Assembly (NCBI RefSeq): GCF_038066595.1
Contig: NZ_JBBUTH010000008.1
Coordinates: 62,001-126,000, forward strand
Origin: Pseudaquabacterium inlustre
GTDB lineage: Bacteria > Pseudomonadota > Gammaproteobacteria > Burkholderiales > Burkholderiaceae_C
Direction: 5' to 3'
Length of the DNA: 64,000 bases
In this document: one piece after another, positions 58,913 through 64,000 of the stretch
Layout of the letters: the number at the start of each line of letters is the position of its first letter
Numbering within the stretch: position 1 is the first letter of the stretch
Position numbers and translations under genes: made by a program
Notes under the pieces: model-generated
Seen by the model: the letters and a program-made list of their open reading frames with translations, nothing else
Databases searched by the model: none
What the model was told of the DNA's origin: nothing

Positions 58913-60406
58913 TCATTGACCACTGCTCTTCACGCATGTACTCGACACACCAATGGCGCCCACTGCGTCCGAGCGTTGTCTAGGAAGTCCACAGAAATCG
59001 CGACTCAGCGGCTGGGCAATGGTGACCTTGGGCACGTGACCTAACCAGGAGAATCGCAGGCGGTCTGCGGAGTCATAGTCGGAGTAATCAATCTTCGTGT
59101 TCTCAATCTGAAATGTTGTGGCCTCTCTCCGAACCAAGATTCGGCCATCCAACAAGTTCGCCCTGAGGCTCGCGACTGCCGGTTCACCGCGAACGCTGAT
59201 CCCTGCTGTATTGACCAATGTGTTGTGTTGAACGTCTGCACCGATCGACCGATTGATGTCGACTCCGCTTTCATTGCAGAAGGCAACGATATTGTTGGCA
59301 ATGCGACCTGCCGAATGTTCAAACCTGCACACCTTGTCGCGGCAGGCATTGGGCGATGTGCCCCCGCCACCGAGAGAAATGCCAACACGCGTCCCGCTCC
59401 GAGACACATCAGCCGTAGTGCAAAGCACAAGATTTCGCTCGATTCGACCACCCTCTCCGGCTCCTTTCATGAAGACGCCGTAAGTCGGATGGCGGTTGGT
59501 GCGCGCGAAGTTCGACACCGTATTATCAAGTACACGCCAACGACTGGCAGCGACGATATCGACCGGTGAGACTGGATTATCCGTCCGCCTGACTCGCTCG
59601 TTGCTCAGGGTATTGAACTGCAGAAGACCATCATCAGGGAAATGCCCTTCATGCCCATTGACCTTCACGTGTGCGTTGAAATTTAGCAAGCGGTTGTTGC
59701 GTATCACCGCATGGTGTCCATTTCCGACGATATGAAATGCGTGCTCGCAAGTGCTGTCGTCAGAACATGCCCCCTTTATTTCTAAATTCTCAAAATGCCA
59801 ATACGGATGCGCAACGACAAACCCCTCCTGCGCTACAAAGTTCAGTCGAACCAGCCCCGGTCGGCCCGCACGGACAACGATCGGGCGTTGCGCGAGTCCT
59901 CCGCGCTTTGTCCAGATGCTGCGCGACACGATGTATTCGCCCGGCATGAGTTCGATCACCATTCCGGGCTCGGCATCGGCTATAGCCTGAAGCAGTTCCG
60001 ACAAGTTCTGGACGAGTATGAACCTCGACATGTCGTGACTGGCCTCCGACAGAGGGTCCGTGATCAGGACATCAAGGACTGCTCCGTCTCGCCAGCGCGA
60101 AGGTGCCAACGCTTGGAGCTGTTGTCCCTTGACACTGACTGACGCCAGCTCCGTGGTCGGAACTGGCCGCTCTACCCGACGCTGGACAAAGCGCAGGCCA
60201 GGAATTAGCCACTGTTCTAGGCGGGGATGTCCTTCGACGCGACGCTCCAAGTGTCGAATCAGCGATCCGGCCCCGAACTCCGAGGCAGCAATGACCACAT
60301 CCAATGGGCTGCGGCCAGTGACGTACACCAGACCTGCCAGTGTTAGAACGCCAACCAACAGCGCGCCCAGCGCGACCCGGATCAAAGGTCTTACGACGTG
60401 CCGCAT
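58913..60406 (-). CDS. Membrane-anchored right-handed beta-helix protein, low G+C
   Basis: The 497-residue protein has an N-terminal membrane anchor (about residues 9-30, VALGALLVGVLTLAGLVYV). A region resembling right-handed beta-helix proteins follows (ELLQAIADAEPGMVIELMPGEYIV, then repeats such as HAVIRNNRLLNF, RVLDNTVSNF and AGRIANNIVAFC). Beta-helix proteins of this kind include polysaccharide lyases, but I see no catalytic motif that I can name. G+C is near 42-48% in two 60-base lines that I counted, against about 70% around it. It begins 4 bases after the amidotransferase stop. Probably acquired by transfer; polysaccharide binding or cleavage is only a guess. Confidence 0.75.
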   Translation of the reverse strand: MRHVVRPLIRVALGALLVGVLTLAGLVYVTGRSPLDVVIAASEFGAGSLIRHLERRVEGHPRLEQWLIPGLRFVQRRVERPVPTTELASVSVKGQQLQALAPSRWRDGAVLDVLITDPLSEASHDMSRFILVQNLSELLQAIADAEPGMVIELMPGEYIVSRSIWTKRGGLAQRPIVVRAGRPGLVRLNFVAQEGFVVAHPYWHFENLEIKGACSDDSTCEHAFHIVGNGHHAVIRNNRLLNFNAHVKVNGHEGHFPDDGLLQFNTLSNERVRRTDNPVSPVDIVAASRWRVLDNTVSNFARTNRHPTYGVFMKGAGEGGRIERNLVLCTTADVSRSGTRVGISLGGGGTSPNACRDKVCRFEHSAGRIANNIVAFCNESGVDINRSIGADVQHNTLVNTAGISVRGEPAVASLRANLLDGRILVRREATTFQIENTKIDYSDYDSADRLRFSWLGHVPKVTIAQPLSRDFCGLPRQRSDAVGAIGVSSTCVKSSGQ

Positions 60407-60410
60407 AAGA

Positions 60411-61172
60411 TCAGCCGTACCCTGACGACGCGCCACCCACGAACACCCTCAACTCCCCCGCCCCGAACGCCGTCCAGTCCTCGCCGCGCGTGAGTGGCTG
60501 GGTGGCCACGATGGCCACGCGGTCGCCGGGCGAAGTCAGTGCGCCGAAGTCCACGCTCAGGTCCTCGTCGGCCAGGTGGGCTGCGCCGAAGGGGTGCTTG
60601 CGTTCCAGCCAGTGCAGGTGGGTGCTGCAATGCGCCCACAGCGCCTGGCCGTTGCCCAGCAGGCAGTTGAAGGTGCCGTGGCGCGCCGGCTGGGGCAGCA
60701 GTTCGGCCAGCGTGTGGGTCAGTTCATCGACCGTGGGCACGCTGGCGTGGGCCTTGGCCAGTTCCTGCATCAGCCAGCAGAACGCGCGCTCGCTGTCGGT
60801 GTCGCCCACGGGGCGAAAGCTGCCGTGCAGCCGGGGGTTGAAGTCCTTCAGGTCGCCGTTGTGGGCGAACACCCAGTAGCGGCCCCACAGCTCGCGCACG
60901 AAGGGGTGCGTGTTCTGCAGCCGCACTTGGCCCTGCGTGGCCTTGCGGATGTGGGCGATGACATGGCTGCTCTTGATCGGGTAGCGCTTGACGAGGTCGG
61001 CCACCGGCGAGTGCAGCGCGCTCTCGGGGTCGACGAACAGGCGCACGCCCTTGTCCTCGAAGAAGGCGATGCCGAAGCCGTCCTTGTGTTCGGTGGCGCG
61101 CGTGGCCAGGCCGGCGAACGAGAACATCACGTCGGTGGGCGTGTTCGCGTTCATGCCCATCAGCTGACACAT
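60411..61172 (-). CDS. Class II glutamine amidotransferase (YafJ-like)
   Basis: The 253-residue protein starts MCQLMGMNANTPTDV with the nucleophilic Cys2. It also has HIRKATQGQVRLQNTHPF and WVFAHNGDLKDF, the class II glutaminase pattern. It releases ammonia from glutamine, or acts on gamma-glutamyl compounds. In the strand's reading order it follows the geranylgeranyl-reductase-like gene by 26 bases and precedes the beta-helix gene by 4. Confidence 0.91.
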   Translation of the reverse strand: MCQLMGMNANTPTDVMFSFAGLATRATEHKDGFGIAFFEDKGVRLFVDPESALHSPVADLVKRYPIKSSHVIAHIRKATQGQVRLQNTHPFVRELWGRYWVFAHNGDLKDFNPRLHGSFRPVGDTDSERAFCWLMQELAKAHASVPTVDELTHTLAELLPQPARHGTFNCLLGNGQALWAHCSTHLHWLERKHPFGAAHLADEDLSVDFGALTSPGDRVAIVATQPLTRGEDWTAFGAGELRVFVGGASSGYG

Positions 61173-61198
61173 CGCGGCACGCTCCTCGCGGGTTCGGT

Positions 61199-62470
61199 TC
61201 AGAGGCCCGGCACGAACAGCTTGGCGATGCCGCGCAGGCTGACCAGGTTGCCCGGGTTGCCGGTCTCTTCCAGCACGCCGGCCATGCGGCGCAGGATGCG
61301 CGCGCTCTTGTTGGCGCGCCAGATCAGCAGGTCGGCCAGCCAGGGGTGGTTGTTGACCCGGTTGGCGCGCTCGTAGAGGTCGAAACGCGGCTTCAGCGCA
61401 GCCAGGCTGTGCTCGTAGGCCTGGCGCACGAGGGTGTCGATGGCGGCCTCGGCCGCGGCTGCACCGCGGTCGCCCAGCAGGGCTTCGGCGGCCAGCAGGC
61501 CGGTCTCCATGGCCTTGCCGATGCCCTCGCCGGTGAAAGCATAGGTGCTGCCGGCGGCCTCGCCTGTGACCAGCAGGCCGGGCCGGCTCCAGCGCGCGCC
61601 TTCCAGCGAGCAGCGCAGCGGTGCGCCTTTCAGCTCGCCCACCACGGTGCCGCCGGCCATCAGCTGCGCGGCATGCGGGTGCACCTCGGTGAAGGCCTGG
61701 AACAGCTCGCGCAGGTTCACGTCCTGCATCGAGCCCTTGCCGTCGGCGGCCTGGTCATGGCTGTGGGCCAGGCCCACGCCGATGTTGAACACGCCGTCGC
61801 GGCACGGAAAGATCCAGCCGTAGCCCTTGCGCAGGCGCTTGTGCCACACCACCTCCAGCGCGCGGATGCGCGGGGCCATGGCCTCGTTCTTCACATAGCC
61901 GCGCAGCGCGATGCCGCTGGGCGTGTGGCGCTCGCACACGCCGGCGGCTTGCAGGGCCTTGGGAGCGGCGCCGGTGGCCAGCACCACCCAGCGGGCACGG
62001 ATGTCGTGCGCCTGGGCACCGCCCGGGGCCTTCAGGCGCGCACCGGCCACGCGGGCGCCATCGCCTTCGCCGTCCAGCAGCGGTGCCTCGAAGCGCCAGG
62101 GCGCGAAGAAGCGCACGCCGGCACGCTCGGCCGCACGCTGCAGGATGTGGTCGAGCTGGCGGCGCGGCAGCACGGCCAGGCGGCCGGGCACATCGACACG
62201 GCCGCCGCGCGGGCCGATGCAGCCCACATGCGCCACCGGCTGGGCCAGGGCCATCACCTCGTCGTGCACGCCCAGGCGCTGCAGCGCGTGGTGGGCATCG
62301 GGGATCAGGCCGTCGCCGCAGATCTTGTCGCGCGGAAAGGGGTGCTGATCGACCTGCACCACGTCCACTCCATGCCGGGCCAGCCATTGCGCACAGGCGC
62401 TGCCGGCGGGACCGGCGCCCACCACCAGCACATCGCAGCGCGCGGGCAGCAGGGGCGTGGGGACGGTCAT
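61199..62470 (-). CDS. Geranylgeranyl-reductase-family FAD-dependent oxidoreductase
   Basis: The 423-residue protein has an N-terminal FAD fold (CDVLVVGAGPAGSACAQWLARHG), the conserved FPRDKICGDGLIPDAHHAL and GEAAGSTYAFTGEGIGKAMETGLLAAE. These are marks of the geranylgeranyl-reductase/flavoprotein-monooxygenase group. It probably reduces an isoprenoid or other lipid double bond or hydroxylates a substrate. No bacteriochlorophyll or carotenoid gene is in the window, so its pathway is unknown. Confidence 0.87.
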   Translation of the reverse strand: MTVPTPLLPARCDVLVVGAGPAGSACAQWLARHGVDVVQVDQHPFPRDKICGDGLIPDAHHALQRLGVHDEVMALAQPVAHVGCIGPRGGRVDVPGRLAVLPRRQLDHILQRAAERAGVRFFAPWRFEAPLLDGEGDGARVAGARLKAPGGAQAHDIRARWVVLATGAAPKALQAAGVCERHTPSGIALRGYVKNEAMAPRIRALEVVWHKRLRKGYGWIFPCRDGVFNIGVGLAHSHDQAADGKGSMQDVNLRELFQAFTEVHPHAAQLMAGGTVVGELKGAPLRCSLEGARWSRPGLLVTGEAAGSTYAFTGEGIGKAMETGLLAAEALLGDRGAAAAEAAIDTLVRQAYEHSLAALKPRFDLYERANRVNNHPWLADLLIWRANKSARILRRMAGVLEETGNPGNLVSLRGIAKLFVPGL

Positions 62471-62614
62471 GGTGCGTGTCGGGGTGCTGAAGCGGCGCGC
62501 CGCCAGGGGCGTGCCGGGTGAAAGGTGCGCGATTGTAGGCAGGCCGCCACGGCTTGACCGGCATCAACGCCGGCCCGCCGGCGCAGTGCCACAGTGGGCT
62601 CAAGGAGAGATGAC

Positions 62615-63004
62615 ATGAGCACCCATCTGAACGGCCAGGACAAGACAGCGCTGCATGCGGCACTGGCCGCGCGGCGCACGCAGATCGAAGCCCAACAGCG
62701 CAGCCACCTGGCTGGCCAGACCCGCGTGGAGCATGCCCGCGAGGTGCTGCTGCAGGACGGCGACGACGCGCCACAACGCGACGCCGACCGCGAGGTGGAC
62801 CTGGCCATCTCGGACCGCGAGGTGGTGGAACTGGCCGCCATCGACGCCGCCCTGGCCCGCTTGGCGAGCGGCCACTACGGCCTGTGCAGCGACTGCGACG
62901 GCGAGATCCCGCTCGCGCGCCTGAAGCTGGAGCCGCAGGCCCTGCGCTGCGTGGCCTGCGAGACCCAGCGCGAGCGCCTGCGGCCGCGCACCGCGTCGAT
63001 GTAG
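62615..63004 (+). CDS. TraR/DksA-family zinc-finger protein
   Basis: The 129-residue protein has a coiled N-terminal half and a C-terminal four-Cys zinc finger (CSDCDGEIPLARLKLEPQALRCVACETQ). The acidic patch after the coiled coil (REVDLAISDREVVELAAIDAALARL) resembles DksA. It may bind RNA polymerase and alter promoter choice. The tip residues of true DksA are not obvious, so it is a relative. AAGGAGAG precedes the ATG at 62615. Confidence 0.88.
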   Translation: MSTHLNGQDKTALHAALAARRTQIEAQQRSHLAGQTRVEHAREVLLQDGDDAPQRDADREVDLAISDREVVELAAIDAALARLASGHYGLCSDCDGEIPLARLKLEPQALRCVACETQRERLRPRTASM

Positions 63005-63101
63005 GCCGGCCGCCCGTCGCACACGCCGTCTTCCCTTTCGACTTTCATTCCACTTTGCCAACCCGGCGCCCGCGTTGCGGCGCCGACACCGGAGAACCGT
63101 C

Positions 63102-63482
63102 ATGTCCCTGTTCCACGCCGTCGTCTGGCTCGACCACCACCAGGCCCAGATCCTCCAGTTCGACGCCGAGCATGTCGAGGCGCAGAAGGTCAAGGCCAGC
63201 AGCCGCCACACCCGCACGCACGGCAGCGGCGTGCGCACCGAGCACGAGTTCTTCGGCCATGTGTGCGACGCGCTGTCCGGCATCACCGAGGTGCTGGTGA
63301 CGGGCTCGAACAGCGCGATGGCCGACTTCCGCCACTACGTCGAGAAGCACCGCGCGCCGGTGGGCAAGCAGATCGTCGGCTACGAGCCGGTGGACCACCC
63401 CACCGAGAACCAGCTGATCGCCGAGGCGCGCAAGTACTTCGTCAAGTACGACCGCATGAACGGCACGCCCACGCCGATGTGA
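63102..63482 (+). CDS. eRF1-domain-like (translational machinery) small protein
   Basis: The 126-residue protein resembles small bacterial eRF1 domain-3-like proteins. It starts MSLFHAVVWLDHHQAQILQF and continues with EHEFFGHVCDALSGITEVLVTGSNSAMADFRHYVEKH. GGAG precedes the ATG. Function is unproven. It follows the DksA-like gene by 97 bases and precedes a strong two-way terminator. Confidence 0.75.
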   Translation: MSLFHAVVWLDHHQAQILQFDAEHVEAQKVKASSRHTRTHGSGVRTEHEFFGHVCDALSGITEVLVTGSNSAMADFRHYVEKHRAPVGKQIVGYEPVDHPTENQLIAEARKYFVKYDRMNGTPTPM

Positions 63483-63514
63483 GCCCGGTCCGCGCGTCCC
63501 GCGCGGGCTGAAAC

Positions 63515-63546
63515 GAACAAGGGCGCCCCGCGGGGCGCCCTTGTTC
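63515..63546. terminator. Strong bidirectional terminator
   Basis: GAACAAGGGCGCCCC and GGGGCGCCCTTGTTC form a 15-bp perfect stem with loop GC. It lies between the convergent eRF1-like and malate synthase genes, so it serves both directions, with A/U-rich ends on each strand. Confidence 0.85.
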
Positions 63547-63575
63547 ATGGTGCGGCCGGAGCGGCCGCCGCGCGA

Positions 63576-64000
63576 TCAGGCCGCCTTGACCTTCAGGCGC
63601 CAGGCGTGCAGCAGCGGCTCGGTGTAGCCGCTGGGCTGCTCCTTGCCCTTGAACACCAGGTCCAGCGCGGCCTGGAAGGCGGCGCCGTTCGGGTTGGCCA
63701 CCAGGCTCTTGTAGGCCTTGTCGTCGGCGTTCTGGCCGTCCACCTTGGCGGCCATGCGCGCGAAGCTGTCGCGCACCTGGGCTTCGGTGACGACGCCGTG
63801 GTGCAGCCAGTTGGCCACGTGCTGGCTGCTGATGCGCAGCGTGGCGCGGTCTTCCATCAGGCCGATGTCGTTGATGTCGGGCACCTTGGAGCAGCCCACG
63901 CCCTGGTCGACCCAGCGCACCACGTAGCCCAGGATGCCCTGGATGTTGTTGTCGATCTCCTGCTGCTTCTCGGCCTCGCTCCACCGGGCCTCGGCCACCA
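63576..64000 (-). CDS. glcB: Malate synthase G, C-terminal part (partial)
   Basis: The last 141 residues or so of the protein are present; the start lies beyond base 64000. The text matches malate synthase G: QGILGYVVRWVDQGVGCSKVPDI, LMEDRATLRISSQHVANWLHHGVV and EQPSGYTEPLLHAWRLKVKAA. The enzyme condenses glyoxylate with acetyl-CoA to malate in the glyoxylate pathway. Confidence 0.96.
   Translation of the reverse strand, partial: VAEARWSEAEKQQEIDNNIQGILGYVVRWVDQGVGCSKVPDINDIGLMEDRATLRISSQHVANWLHHGVVTEAQVRDSFARMAAKVDGQNADDKAYKSLVANPNGAAFQAALDLVFKGKEQPSGYTEPLLHAWRLKVKAA

Overview
The window is about 70% G+C, has tightly packed genes and overlapping GTGA/ATGA start-stop junctions, and looks like a chromosomal segment of a betaproteobacterium of the order Burkholderiales (Rubrivivax/Leptothrix/Ideonella-like). 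The main support is gene order: glnE divergent from yhdP, hpf-ptsN-hprK, fur divergent from bamE-dapB, exbB-exbD-leuS-lptE-holA, plus PEP-CTERM proteins. I saw no tRNA, rRNA, insertion sequence or CRISPR array. The genus is inference.

Layout. 1-1.5 kb: the tail of a PQQ-dependent dehydrogenase, its cytochrome c and a quinoprotein-associated binding protein. 1.5-3.7 kb: a ROK repressor divergent from a PfkB sugar kinase with a perfect AT-rich operator between them. 3.7-6.6 kb: a hybrid sensor kinase followed by a PEP-CTERM protein. 6.6-9.3 kb: a nitrilase-family amidase, an orphan ATP-synthase c subunit with a small membrane protein, and an XRE regulator. 9.3-17 kb: yhdP, glnE and a rhombosortase-like protease. 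17-21.8 kb: a DMT exporter, GST, an orphan nuoB, an AraC regulator, a ferritin-like desaturase and a periplasmic glutathione peroxidase. 22.1-29.4 kb: an eight-gene lipid-modification cluster (FAD oxidoreductase, DUF1365, cyclopropane-fatty-acid-synthase-like, chalcone-isomerase-like, MFS, DUF3833, SDR, NTF2-like).

29.4-42.1 kb is mostly core: a TonB-like protein, corA, two response regulators, hpf, ptsN, hprK, fur, bamE, dapB, exbBD, leuS, lptE and holA. 42.1-46.9 kb: a GNAT enzyme, then an Lrp regulator divergent from a lysine-dehydrogenase-like gene and an ALDH7-type aldehyde dehydrogenase (probable lysine catabolism), then a KDG-kinase-like gene. 46.9-52.5 kb: DUF3667, YjgN, an M48 protease, purB and pyrF. 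52.7-57.2 kb: a second hybrid kinase followed by a second PEP-CTERM protein. 57.2-64 kb: an M14 carboxypeptidase, a low-G+C beta-helix gene, a class II amidotransferase, a geranylgeranyl-reductase-family enzyme, a DksA-like zinc-finger protein, an eRF1-like protein and the end of malate synthase G.

The observation I rate highest is that the window holds two copies of the same arrangement 46 kb apart: a membrane-bound hybrid histidine kinase directly followed, on the same strand, by a PEP-CTERM protein. The two PEP-CTERM proteins share a conserved cysteine block (C-x-W-x2-PG-x-NP, second Cys exactly 74 residues later, third in a VP-x-VC motif). This looks like a sensor kinase plus sorted envelope protein module. 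Other points of interest are orphan copies of nuoB and atpE, the ROK/PfkB operator, the lipid cluster without its usual regulator, and the foreign-looking beta-helix gene.
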